29,187 nt of DNA, from positions 1-29,187 of the forward strand of contig JAYZHP010000094.1 of NCBI GenBank assembly GCA_036166415.1, read 5' to 3'. The position numbers were made by a program, and so were the translations under genes. This stretch comes from TMED108 sp036166415. Its GTDB lineage: Bacteria; Fidelibacterota; Marinisomatia; Marinisomatales; TCS55. Shown one piece after another: positions 16,598 through 25,330 of the stretch (positions are counted from its first letter, which is position 1; the number at the start of each line of letters is the position of its first letter). The notes under the pieces were generated by a model. The model did no database searches. It was not told the origin of the DNA and saw only the letters and a program-made list of their open reading frames with translations.

Positions 16598-17368
16598 TTA
16601 TCTAAAATTAGGTTTCCTTTTATCGATAAATGCAGATAAGCCTTCTTTGGTTTCATCTGTATCAAATAACTCGCTGAATCGATTTACTTCGAAGTCAAGA
16701 CCAGATTGAATGTCTTTTCCTACGCCTTGTCGAATACAAAGTAATGACTGTGCTATAGCATGGGGGCCATTTTTTAAGATCTCTTGTGCTAACTCTTCGC
16801 ACTTTTGCATTAATTCTGAAAAAGGAACCAAATGATTAACTAGGCCAATACGATATGCCTCTGAAGCAGAAACCATTTTACCGGTAGTAATAATTTCGTT
16901 CGCGATACCATAACCAACGATCCTAGGTAATCTTTGTGTACCTCCCCATCCGGGTAAAATACCAAGCAACACTTCTGGTTGCCCAAAATTAGCATTTTCA
17001 CTCGCCACTCTAATATGGCATGCAAGACTGATCTCGCACCCGCCGCCAAGCGCAAAACCATTCACGGCAGCGATAACTGGTTTTGGTGAATTTTCAATAA
17101 CCACGGTAAGATCTTGACCCATTTTACCAAACTGGAGGGCTTCATCAGGGCCCATTTGTTGCATCTTTTTTATATCTGCTCCAGCTATAAAAGATTTATC
17201 ACCAGAACCTGTAATTATAATAACACCAACTGAACTATCATCAATCATTTCTTGGGTTGATACCATTAACTGTTCAATCAATTCTTTATTCATCGCATTA
17301 AGCGAATCCGGACGGTTAATAGTAAGTCTTCCAATATTGCTATCAATTTTTTTTATGATATATTCCAT
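16598..17368 (-). CDS. Enoyl-CoA hydratase/isomerase (crotonase) family protein
   Basis: This 256-residue crotonase has both catalytic glutamates of an authentic hydratase: E112 in G-G-G-C-E-I-S-L-A and E132 in F-G-Q-P-E-V-L-L-G-I-L-P-G. The oxyanion hole lies in F-I-A-G-A-D-I-K (60-67) and A-L-G-G-G (106-110). P-G-W-G-G-T-Q-R-L is the classic following segment. It should hydrate 2-enoyl-CoA to 3-hydroxyacyl-CoA in fatty-acid or amino-acid breakdown, in the cytoplasm. No thiolase or acyl-CoA dehydrogenase gene is nearby. Its ATG directly abuts the trkH stop (17369/17368) and nhaC follows one base after its own stop. The context is therefore ion transport rather than beta-oxidation, which is odd and unexplained. 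Confidence 0.92.
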   Translation of the reverse strand: MEYIIKKIDSNIGRLTINRPDSLNAMNKELIEQLMVSTQEMIDDSSVGVIIITGSGDKSFIAGADIKKMQQMGPDEALQFGKMGQDLTVVIENSPKPVIAAVNGFALGGGCEISLACHIRVASENANFGQPEVLLGILPGWGGTQRLPRIVGYGIANEIITTGKMVSASEAYRIGLVNHLVPFSELMQKCEELAQEILKNGPHAIAQSLLCIRQGVGKDIQSGLDFEVNRFSELFDTDETKEGLSAFIDKRKPNFR

Positions 17369-18808
17369 TTATTTCCAAAAAGTTCGGCTAAAAAGCACCA
17401 TGATTGTAAATATTTCTAATCTCCCAAGGAGCATACAAAATGAAAGCATCCACTTGCCAAATGGGTGAAGCAGTGAATAGTTATCAGTTGGGCCATAAGC
17501 ACCTAATCCTGGTCCAATATTGCCAATTGCTGATGCTGCAGCTCCAAACGCAGATTCAAAATCTAAATTTAATAGAGTTAGGGTTAGAGTTGTAAAAGTA
17601 AAAATAGATATATAAATCAAAAAGAATCCTAAAGTATTTCTAATAACATCTTCGCTAATAAAACGGCTGCCAATTCGAATAGGGATAATTGCGCGAGAAT
17701 GCAGCATTCTTCGAGTCTCAGTCGCTGCAAACTTAATCAATAATATCACCCTCGCCACTTTCATACCGCCACCTGTTGAACCACCCATTCCACCAACAAA
17801 CATCAATATGATAATTAAAAATTGGCTAAAGAATGGCCATAATTCATAATCGGCAGTACCGTAGCCGGTAGTAGTAATGATTGATACAGTTTGGAATAAT
17901 GAACTTAAATAACTATCGTGAGACCAATTATTGTTTTGAGAAGTAACATTGATAAAGATTAGTAGAGTTGCAATCATTATGATTCCGAAATAAGTTAAAA
18001 ATTCAGAATCTCTAATATAACCTTTTAAATTTCCAGATAGCGCCCTGAAATGAAGAGTAAAATTTGCACCAGCAATAAACATAAATAATATAACAGTATA
18101 ATGAATAGCAACGCTATCGTAAGCACCGATACTAGCATTTTGCGTGCTAAACCCACCGGTTGGCATAGTGGTAAATGAATGACAAACCGCATCAAATAAT
18201 GGCATACCAAAAACCGATAATAATATCGTTTCAACTATTGTAAATCCAATGTATACCATCCATAGAATTTTTGCGGTTTCCTTCACTCTTGGTCGTATTT
18301 TATCCGCCACAGGCCCAGGTACTTCTGCTTTAAATAATTGCACACCGCCAACACCTAAAAGAGGTAAGATCGCAATTGTAAATACAATGATACCCATACC
18401 GCCTATCCATTGTAAAAAAGAACGCCAAAAAAGAACACCATGTGGTAAGCTTTCAATATCTATAAGAATAGTTGATCCCGTGGTAGTAACGCCTGACATT
18501 GATTCAAACCAAGCATCGGTAAAGCTTGATATTGAATCTGTAAAATAAAATGGAAAAGCTCCAGTAAGCGCAACCAAAAGCCAAGCAAGGGACACTATAG
18601 TGAAACCATCTTTACTTGATAATGCCCTACTTTTTCTTGTAATAAACCATAATGGTAAACCAACCAATAAACATAGAACTGATGATTTTAAATGACCAGA
18701 AAAATCTGGCTCAGAGTAAAGGTAGGATATTATTAATGGAAAAAGCATCGATAGACCCATAACCATTAAAAGAGCAGCTAAAATATTAATTATTGTTTTA
18801 AAATTCAC
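17369..18808 (-). CDS. trkH: TrkH potassium uptake channel subunit
   Basis: This 479-residue protein carries the four selectivity-filter loops of the TrkH/KtrB superfamily: T-T-T-G-S-T (108-113), M-P-T-G-G-F (215-220), I-T-T-T-G-Y-G (311-317) and A-I-G-N-I-G-P-G (427-434). The glycines that line the potassium path are all present. G-G-M-G-G-S-T-G-G-G-M-K (339-350) corresponds to the intramembrane loop that gates the pore. It starts with GTG in the sequence TAGTG, sharing one base with the trkA stop codon, a clear translational-coupling arrangement. It should take up potassium together with the TrkA protein encoded immediately upstream. Confidence 0.96.
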   Translation of the reverse strand: MNFKTIINILAALLMVMGLSMLFPLIISYLYSEPDFSGHLKSSVLCLLVGLPLWFITRKSRALSSKDGFTIVSLAWLLVALTGAFPFYFTDSISSFTDAWFESMSGVTTTGSTILIDIESLPHGVLFWRSFLQWIGGMGIIVFTIAILPLLGVGGVQLFKAEVPGPVADKIRPRVKETAKILWMVYIGFTIVETILLSVFGMPLFDAVCHSFTTMPTGGFSTQNASIGAYDSVAIHYTVILFMFIAGANFTLHFRALSGNLKGYIRDSEFLTYFGIIMIATLLIFINVTSQNNNWSHDSYLSSLFQTVSIITTTGYGTADYELWPFFSQFLIIILMFVGGMGGSTGGGMKVARVILLIKFAATETRRMLHSRAIIPIRIGSRFISEDVIRNTLGFFLIYISIFTFTTLTLTLLNLDFESAFGAAASAIGNIGPGLGAYGPTDNYSLLHPFGKWMLSFCMLLGRLEIFTIMVLFSRTFWK

Positions 18809-20154
18809 TACGCTTCAAACAAACGTCGAAGTTTTTCAATTGCATTTGATTTAGCAAACACTAGAACTGTATCTTCATCTGTAAGTTGAGATGAACCTCT
18901 GGCAATTGAAAGCTGGCCATGATGATTAATAACCCCAACAATACTATCCTCAGGAAATTTGACATCCTTTAAAGGGAGAGTTGTTACTTTACTATCAGGT
19001 TCCGGACTGAATTCAATAACATCAACATCTATCTCATCAAATGTTGTTACCGGCTTTTCAGTTTGACTGCTAGAAATAAATTTTAAGATAGAGTTTACGG
19101 TTGACATATTTTTACTGATCACCGCGCCCAATCCAATCTCTTGAACTATAGGCATATATTCAGTGGTGCTTAAATGAATTACCGTCTGCTTAACCCCTAA
19201 ATGATGAGCAAGCATGCCTGATAGCAAATTGGTTTGCTCATTTTCTGTTACGGAAATAAAACTATCGGCATCTTTTATATTTTCAGCTTTCAAAAGCTCA
19301 ACATCAGTTCCATCGCCATGCAATACCATTGTTTGCTTTAGATTGGAAGCCAACCATTCTGCCTTATCCCTTCTACCATCAATTAAGCGAACATTTAATT
19401 CATTCTCAAGCTCTTCAGCAATACTTCTTCCTATCTTACTTCCACCTAAAATTACTATAGATTTGGTTTCGGTTGCCTCTTTTCCAAGCATATACATTAA
19501 AGAGTTCAGTCGTTGTTTTTTAACAATGAAGTAAGCGGTATCAGCATGTTTAAATACGAAATCAGACCAAGGAACATGCGATTCACCATCTCTTATTACC
19601 GTAACTATACCAAATCTAAATTCTCTATCTTCATCGCAGATTTCTCTAACAGTTTTTCCAACAATTGGGGAGGATTCTTCAATTCTAATACCGATCATTT
19701 GCATCCTTCCGCCTTCAAAATCCATAACTTGAGTAGCATAAGAATGACGAACAAGCTTTACAATTTCCCTGACAGCTTCTTTTTCAGGGTGAATCACATG
19801 CGCAATGCCAAATTTTTCAGGTTTGATTATCGAATCGCGTGTGGTGTATTGCTGATTCCTTAATCGGGCAATAATCTTTTTTGCGCCTAATTCATTCGCT
19901 TGTTGGGAAGCAATAAGATTGACTTCATCTACTCGGGTCACGCATAATACATAGTCAGCTTCTTGAACATTAGCTTCAGATAGATTTCTAGGACTTGCGC
20001 CATTGCCTTCTATTACGATTACATCTAATGATTCCGATGCCCGTTTACACTTAGCTGGATCGATGTCAATAACAGTAATGTCATGATCATCTTGACTTAA
20101 TGCCTTTGCGACATGAAAGCCAACTTCTCCTGCGCCAATAATTACAATCCGCAT
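18808..20154 (-). CDS. trkA: TrkA potassium uptake regulatory NAD-binding protein
   Basis: At 448 residues it has the full tandem RCK_N-RCK_C-RCK_N-RCK_C layout of TrkA. The first nucleotide-binding loop is V-I-I-G-A-G-E-V-G-F-H (residues 4-14) with the acidic strand end V-I-D-I-D. The second begins I-V-I-L-G-G-S-K-I-G-R-S near residue 235. RCK_C domains follow each at about 140-220 and 370-448. The cytoplasmic TrkA ring gates TrkH in response to NAD(H) or ATP/ADP. The start ATG at 20154 is preceded by a 65-base gap from murA, the likely place for a promoter, although none is obvious. It is the first gene of the ion-homeostasis run. Confidence 0.96.
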   Translation of the reverse strand: MRIVIIGAGEVGFHVAKALSQDDHDITVIDIDPAKCKRASESLDVIVIEGNGASPRNLSEANVQEADYVLCVTRVDEVNLIASQQANELGAKKIIARLRNQQYTTRDSIIKPEKFGIAHVIHPEKEAVREIVKLVRHSYATQVMDFEGGRMQMIGIRIEESSPIVGKTVREICDEDREFRFGIVTVIRDGESHVPWSDFVFKHADTAYFIVKKQRLNSLMYMLGKEATETKSIVILGGSKIGRSIAEELENELNVRLIDGRRDKAEWLASNLKQTMVLHGDGTDVELLKAENIKDADSFISVTENEQTNLLSGMLAHHLGVKQTVIHLSTTEYMPIVQEIGLGAVISKNMSTVNSILKFISSSQTEKPVTTFDEIDVDVIEFSPEPDSKVTTLPLKDVKFPEDSIVGVINHHGQLSIARGSSQLTDEDTVLVFAKSNAIEKLRRLFEA

Positions 20155-20219
20155 AACATATTCTCAAAAGTGAGAGTCACAATTTTAATCATAATAATTA
20201 AAATATTCCCATAGTTTTA

Positions 20220-21470
20220 TTATTCTTTTTCACGATGGATTTCAGCGCCTAATAATTTGAATTTTTCTTCTATTTGTTCATAACCTCGATCTATGTGATA
20301 TATTCTACTTATATCAGATCGACCATTAGCAATTAGCGCTGCAATAACTAAGGATGCACTAGCTCTAATATCGGTTGACATAACCTGGGCTCCATTAAGT
20401 TTTTTTTGACCTCTGATGATTGCAACATTATTTTCAAGAGAAATATTTGCGCCTAATCTAGTAAGCTCAGGTATATGAGAAAAACGATCTAAATATATTG
20501 TTTCTGTTACAATTGAGGTTCCATTTGCAATGGACATTAATGCAATCCATTGTGCCTGTAAATCTGTAGGAAAACCTGGATGCACATCAGTTGTCATATC
20601 GGTAGGATTAATTTGATCATTTTTTCTAATTGAAATTGAATTAGTACCTAGGTTTAAATCGCATCCTGCTTGCTCTAACTTTTCTAACACTATTGTCAAA
20701 TGATCTGGATCAACATCCACTAGTTCAATATCGCCAAGAGCAGCCCCTGCCATTAAAAAAGTACCTGCTTCTATCATATCAGGGATAACATTAATAGTTA
20801 CTGGATTAAGTTTTTCAACGCCATTAATAATTAATTTATTTGTTCCGACGCCAGTTATTTCAGCACCCATTTGATTTAGCACATCACATAATTGTACAAT
20901 ATGAGGCTCTACAGCAGCATTGGTGATATTGGTTATGCCTTTTGCCAAAACAGCAGCCATAAGAATATTTGCCGTAGCTCCAACAGAGGCTATTTCAAAA
21001 TATATATCTGCCCCTTTTAGTCCATCCGCTTTAGCTAAGATATAGCCTTGATTAAGCTCTATTGTAGCACCTAGTCGCTCGAATCCTTTTAAATGATAAT
21101 CAACAGGTCTTGGGCCCCATGCACATCCTCCTGGTAATGATACTTTGGCTTCACCAAATCGTGCCAATAGAGGACCCATCACATAAAAAGATGCTCTCAT
21201 GGTTTTTACTAAATCATATGGTGCCTCAAGAGAAGTTATATTTGATGCATCTATCGATAGGCTTGGACTATTAAAATTACATTCGGCTCCAAGAATATCT
21301 AATAAATCTACAAATGTCCTGGTATCTCTTAGGTTGGGTACATTTTTTATTTCTGTTAAACCATCAGCAAGTAGAGATGATGCCATTATAGGTAAAACAG
21401 CATTTTTTGCTCCACTAATTTTTACACTACCACTTAATGGCTTGCCGCCATTTATTACTAGTTTATCCAC
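20220..21470 (-). CDS. murA: UDP-N-acetylglucosamine 1-carboxyvinyltransferase
   Basis: MurA transfers enolpyruvate from PEP to UDP-GlcNAc in the first committed step of peptidoglycan synthesis. The 416-residue length is standard. K22-N23 lie in S-G-A-K-N-A. The catalytic cysteine is C116 in L-P-G-G-C-A-W-G-P-R-P-V-D, so it is the fosfomycin-sensitive Cys form rather than the Asp variant. I-P-D-M-I-E-A-G-T-F and D-L-Q-A-Q-W are also typical. Its start overlaps the end of recN by eight bases. The gene is the last of a dense minus-strand run before the gap upstream of trkA. Confidence 0.97.
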   Translation of the reverse strand: MDKLVINGGKPLSGSVKISGAKNAVLPIMASSLLADGLTEIKNVPNLRDTRTFVDLLDILGAECNFNSPSLSIDASNITSLEAPYDLVKTMRASFYVMGPLLARFGEAKVSLPGGCAWGPRPVDYHLKGFERLGATIELNQGYILAKADGLKGADIYFEIASVGATANILMAAVLAKGITNITNAAVEPHIVQLCDVLNQMGAEITGVGTNKLIINGVEKLNPVTINVIPDMIEAGTFLMAGAALGDIELVDVDPDHLTIVLEKLEQAGCDLNLGTNSISIRKNDQINPTDMTTDVHPGFPTDLQAQWIALMSIANGTSIVTETIYLDRFSHIPELTRLGANISLENNVAIIRGQKKLNGAQVMSTDIRASASLVIAALIANGRSDISRIYHIDRGYEQIEEKFKLLGAEIHREKE

Positions 21471-23109
21471 GTGCCCTTGAAATAAAATTTTCTTTAGAAC
21501 TTATTCCTTGATCAATATTGCCTTCACCACTGAATAGTTTTGCTACGGCTTCAACTTTTTCTTTATCATCAAGATAGTTTGTATGTACATAGGTTTTGTT
21601 TTCAACAACTTTTTTACCAACAAATAAATGGTTATCCGCTAGAGAAGCTATTTGAGGTAGATGAGTGATGCAGACAACTTGTTTATTTATGCTAAGAACT
21701 TTGAGCGCTTTAGCAACTTTCTCAGCTGCTTCACCAGAAATTCCAGCATCAATCTCATCAAAAATTAGCGTTGCCACTGGATCCTCTTCCTTTAAAACTG
21801 ATTTTATTGATAGCATAATCCTGGATACCTCTCCACCGGAAGCTACTTTTGCAAGTGGCTTAATAGCTTCGCCTGGGTTTGCGCTAAGATAAAATTCAAC
21901 TATATCGTATCCTTTTGGACCGTACTTAACGCTATCTTCACCACAAACGATAGGACTATGTTGATCGGAATTTTGTTTTATTTCAACCTTAAATATTGCC
22001 CCTTCCATATTCAATTGGTTCATCATTTCTTCAATCTGGGTAGATAGTTTTTTTGATGAAATAATTCTAGCCTTGCTTAGTTCATTCGCCAACTTATTAT
22101 AAGCAGCTGTAAGTGATGATAATCGATCTTTTAAGTCAGCTATTTTTTGACTTAAACCTTTTAGCTCTTCAAGTTCTTCTTGTATTTTATCGACATATTG
22201 TAAAACTGATTCAATTGAGCCGCCATACTTCCTTTTTAGGCTTTCTATAGATTGAAGCCTATCATGAACTTCATTCAATTTAGATGAATCATTTTCAATA
22301 TAGTCTAAGTGCTCAATTAAACCTGATGAAGTATCCTGAATCGATAAAGATGATTGTTTTAGGTTGTCTAGAAATGGTGCAAGCGAATCATCATATTTTG
22401 ATAATTTTTCCAAATCATCAATTGCGGAATAAAGTTGGCGATATATTGAATGATCATGCTCAGTTAGACTTTGATTGAGCTTCTGTATAGCTGCTATAGT
22501 TTCTTCAATGTTATTTAATCGTTTAAATTCATTAGTAAGTATTTCATCTTCATTTAATTGAGGATTGATAGATTCAATTTCATTTAACTGGAAATCCAGT
22601 AACTCTTTTTTATCATTGACCTGGTTAAGTAAAATTTGTTTCTGCTCCAGTTCATCATTGGTTGTAATTAATTGATTATAGATTTCTAAAATTTCAAGTG
22701 CTTGTTTTTCGTTTTTACAATAACGATCAAGAAAATCAATATGGGTATGAGGATTCATAATAAGCTGCTGTTCATTTTGACCATGAAAATCTGCTAGACT
22801 AAACACTTCGTTGCGATATGAATTTTCATCTATTGGCTCTTCATTTATAAATGATTTAGCACGGCCTGCCTTAGAAATTAATCGACGATATATTGATCCG
22901 TTGCTGTGTTCGACCTCAACAACGGCTCTTTCTTTACCGCTTCTAACATCTGTCTTTTCAGACTTTGAGCCAAGCGCCAAAGATAGCGCTTTAACAATCA
23001 GTGATTTTCCTGCACCCGTTTCACCAGTAATAACTGTAAAACCATTAGGTATAGATAAATTAAGCTCTCGAATAATGGCGTAGTCTTTAATGTATATCTT
23101 ATTTATCAT
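21463..23109 (-). CDS. recN: DNA repair protein RecN (SMC-like ATPase)
   Basis: This 548-residue protein is an SMC-type ATPase acting in double-strand-break repair. Walker A is G-E-T-G-A-G-K-S (29-36). The ABC signature is A-S-G-G-E-V-S-R-I (423-431), and Walker B is L-I-F-D-E-I-D-A-G-I with D451/E452. The middle (about 150-350) is low-complexity charged helix consistent with the RecN coiled-coil arms. Q-N-E-Q-Q-L and the D-loop/H-switch region C-I-T-H-L-P-Q-I-A match RecN specifically. The start overlaps the vanZ-like gene by 11 bases and the end overlaps murA. Confidence 0.96.
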   Translation of the reverse strand: MINKIYIKDYAIIRELNLSIPNGFTVITGETGAGKSLIVKALSLALGSKSEKTDVRSGKERAVVEVEHSNGSIYRRLISKAGRAKSFINEEPIDENSYRNEVFSLADFHGQNEQQLIMNPHTHIDFLDRYCKNEKQALEILEIYNQLITTNDELEQKQILLNQVNDKKELLDFQLNEIESINPQLNEDEILTNEFKRLNNIEETIAAIQKLNQSLTEHDHSIYRQLYSAIDDLEKLSKYDDSLAPFLDNLKQSSLSIQDTSSGLIEHLDYIENDSSKLNEVHDRLQSIESLKRKYGGSIESVLQYVDKIQEELEELKGLSQKIADLKDRLSSLTAAYNKLANELSKARIISSKKLSTQIEEMMNQLNMEGAIFKVEIKQNSDQHSPIVCGEDSVKYGPKGYDIVEFYLSANPGEAIKPLAKVASGGEVSRIMLSIKSVLKEEDPVATLIFDEIDAGISGEAAEKVAKALKVLSINKQVVCITHLPQIASLADNHLFVGKKVVENKTYVHTNYLDDKEKVEAVAKLFSGEGNIDQGISSKENFISRARG

Positions 23110-23449
23110 GATCCTTGATCCAAACTAATATTACCCCAATACTAAATCCAAGACTATCGCTTAAAACATCCCATTGGCTTGAAAACCTACCTGAAATAAA
23201 TGACTGTAAGTATTCATCAAGAAATCCAAATAAAATACCGAATGGAATAATAATCAGTACATTCTTTCGAGTTACATCGGACATGCTTTTCATAGCCAAA
23301 ATTCCAAAAATAAAATATTCAATAAAATGAATTGTCTTATCCCATTCTAAAAGCCATGTTTTTGGCAAATTACTACTTGGTATTGATGACATTGATAAAA
23401 TCAATAACGCATAAATGAAAAGAATAATTCTATAAATATTATTTGTCAT
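23099..23449 (-). CDS. VanZ-like family small membrane protein
   Basis: This 116-residue protein has four predicted membrane spans. The VanZ-family pattern is visible: a first span ending near S-I-P, W-D-K-T-I-H-F-I-E-Y-F-I-F-G after it, then D-E-Y-L-Q-S-F-I-S-G-R-F-S-S-Q-W-D-V-L-S-D-S-L-G. The D-K-x-x-H, E-x-x-Q and R-x-x-x-x-x-D-V-x-x-D residues are the conserved ones. VanZ homologues are linked to teicoplanin resistance in enterococci, but most bacterial copies are of unknown function. It lies between nnr and recN, overlapping each by 11 bases. Confidence 0.85.
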   Translation of the reverse strand: MTNNIYRIILFIYALLILSMSSIPSSNLPKTWLLEWDKTIHFIEYFIFGILAMKSMSDVTRKNVLIIIPFGILFGFLDEYLQSFISGRFSSQWDVLSDSLGFSIGVILVWIKDHDK

Positions 23450-24968
23450 ATTCAGATAAAATTATAGCAATTTCATCTAATAAATCACTAGCAATCATTC
23501 CTCTCTCGCTTATTTTTTTTGAAACCCTATCTGCCGCATATCCATGTATAAATACAGAAATGGCTGATGCTTCAAGAGAGTTATATCCTTGAGCAAGAAA
23601 TGCAGATATAATTCCACTGAGAACATCCCCAGATCCAGCAGTAGATAGACCTGGATTACCAGTTGTATTAATATAGCCAATTGAATTATTTGAAACTAGG
23701 GTTGGTGAATATTTAGTTATTAAAACCGCAGAGTTCATAGATGAGAAGCTATTAATATTCATTATTAAGTCTTCTTTTAGTTTTTCAGATTCAACCCCTA
23801 TTAAATTACTAAATTCACCAATATGGGGTGTAAATATGCAATTTGACCGCATACAATCAAATAAACTTTTATCGTTATAAAACGGTCTAAATCCATCTGC
23901 ATCTATTACCATTGGCTTTTCTATATTTCTATATAAAAGGGTTAATAAATCAACGGTGTCTTGATTCGAACCAAGTCCAGGTCCAATCAATATAGTATCC
24001 GCCCAATCACTCTGATCTACTATTTGATCATAATTTGATTTAGAAAAATAACCTAATCCGTTATCCTCACACGATATGGTCATGCCTTCAGTAATCTTTT
24101 TTTCATAAATATCATTTATTGAAGCTGGCGCACAAGTCTTTGTAAGGCCTGCGCCAGCTCTCAACGTAGCAATCGTAGACAAATAGGCAGCACCCGTCAT
24201 TCCTTTTGACCCAGCTAAAATAAGAACCTTTCCTTGATTGTATTTATGCGTATCTCTATTCAAAGGTTTGATTATATCGCTGATAAGATTAGCGTTTAAT
24301 GACTTCCATTTTATTCCATTTAACTTATTGATGATATTTGGGAAACCAATATCCGCTGAGGTAACTAATCCGCTATAAGTTTTACCAGGTTCAAGACACA
24401 TTCCAATTTTTGGATACCCCATTGTTAATGTATAGTCTGCTCTTACAGCATCCCCGGCTATCATTCCATTATCGCTATTAATTCCAGTTGCAATATCGCA
24501 AGACAAAATAAGAGGATTTTGATTTATCCAACGAACCCATGGTAATAAATATTTATTTATTTCCCCAGCAAACCCTATGCCAAGCATAGAATCAATAATA
24601 AGATCATAAATGCTTTCTTTAGAAGGTGGTTCATGATTAGCAACTACATTTGTTTTTTGATCAATACATTTTTTATAATAAAATAGAGAATCTTTGGACA
24701 AATCATTTTCTTCATAAAGTGAAAAAATGGTTATTTCATAACCCAAATTACTTAAATAATAACCAGCTGCAAAGCCATCGCCTCCATTATTACCTTTTCC
24801 TGCAACAATAGCGACAGTTTTTATGGATGTTAAACGTGGATTATTGTCAATATAGCTAGCTATACACTTGCCCGCCTTCCCCATTAGCGTTCTAGCTGGA
24901 ATATTATAGCTATTGATAGCTTTCTTATCTAGTTCATAGGCTTGATTTTTTGATAGAATATTATTCAT
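23439..24968 (-). CDS. nnr: Bifunctional NAD(P)H-hydrate epimerase / ADP-dependent (S)-NAD(P)H-hydrate dehydratase
   Basis: This 509-residue fusion repairs hydrated NAD(P)H. The N-terminal YjeF_N epimerase domain (about 1-215) has V-A-G-K-G-N-N-G-G-D-G-F (55-66) and D-S-M-L-G-I-G. The C-terminal ribokinase-like dehydratase domain (about 225-509) has L-I-L-A-G-S-K-G-M-T-G-A, I-G-P-G-L-G, F-T-P-H-I-G-E-F and the nucleotide/catalytic loop G-N-P-G-L-S-T-A-G-S-G-D-V-L-S-G. It is the standard bacterial fusion. The start overlaps the acpS stop by four bases (ATGA), an acpS-nnr order common in many bacteria. Confidence 0.95.
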   Translation of the reverse strand: MNNILSKNQAYELDKKAINSYNIPARTLMGKAGKCIASYIDNNPRLTSIKTVAIVAGKGNNGGDGFAAGYYLSNLGYEITIFSLYEENDLSKDSLFYYKKCIDQKTNVVANHEPPSKESIYDLIIDSMLGIGFAGEINKYLLPWVRWINQNPLILSCDIATGINSDNGMIAGDAVRADYTLTMGYPKIGMCLEPGKTYSGLVTSADIGFPNIINKLNGIKWKSLNANLISDIIKPLNRDTHKYNQGKVLILAGSKGMTGAAYLSTIATLRAGAGLTKTCAPASINDIYEKKITEGMTISCEDNGLGYFSKSNYDQIVDQSDWADTILIGPGLGSNQDTVDLLTLLYRNIEKPMVIDADGFRPFYNDKSLFDCMRSNCIFTPHIGEFSNLIGVESEKLKEDLIMNINSFSSMNSAVLITKYSPTLVSNNSIGYINTTGNPGLSTAGSGDVLSGIISAFLAQGYNSLEASAISVFIHGYAADRVSKKISERGMIASDLLDEIAIILSEYDK

Positions 24969-25330
24969 AATAAAACCATTGCCATAGCAATAGCATAGTC
25001 GGATTCATGGGAAATGGAAATTTTTAATTCTTTGAATGAAATACCTTCTATTGCTTTAATATATGGTGCTCCATTATCCATTGAAAGTATTTCTATTTTA
25101 TTAAATTCTAAGGATTGTATTTGATTGGCTGAATAAAGGGCTTTCTTTATTGACTCTTTTGCAGCAAATCGGCCAGCAAAATGAATTGCTGGATTTGCCT
25201 TTGATAGACAATATGATGATTCATTAATAGTAAAAATTCTATTAATGAATTGATCTTTTTGCTTATCAAGCAATAATTGAATACGTTCAACTTGAACAAT
25301 ATCCGTTCCAATGAAAAAATTAGACGTTAT
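24965..25330 (-). CDS. acpS: Holo-[acyl-carrier-protein] synthase, apparently with a non-AUG start
   Basis: AcpS attaches phosphopantetheine to acyl carrier protein. F-A-G-R-F-A-A-K-E-S-I-K-K-A and the final S-I-S-H-E-S-D-Y-A motif identify it. The first ATG/GTG/TTG in frame is a TTG at 25273, which would remove the essential first strand. Upstream in the same frame the sequence reads F-F-I-G-T-D-I-V-Q-V-E-R-I, containing the magnesium-binding Asp of AcpS. Between the upstream in-frame TGA and that motif only ATA (25330-25328), ACG and ATT (25312) could start. The ATA follows AAGGA by five bases, so I place the start there; it gives 121 residues, a normal length, and overlaps the HAD gene end by 11 bases. 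Confidence 0.85.
   Translation of the reverse strand: MTSNFFIGTDIVQVERIQLLLDKQKDQFINRIFTINESSYCLSKANPAIHFAGRFAAKESIKKALYSANQIQSLEFNKIEILSMDNGAPYIKAIEGISFKELKISISHESDYAIAMAMVLL

Noticed and set aside
16597..16665. ATG at 16665 as start of nhaC
   Set aside because: It would overlap the enoyl-CoA hydratase C-terminus by about 68 bases and add residues with no NhaC similarity; ATG at 16596 fits the one-base spacing.
19513..19863. 116-codon plus-strand frame opposite trkA
   Set aside because: It is antisense to a complete TrkA with intact RCK domains and its translation shows no domain or signal.
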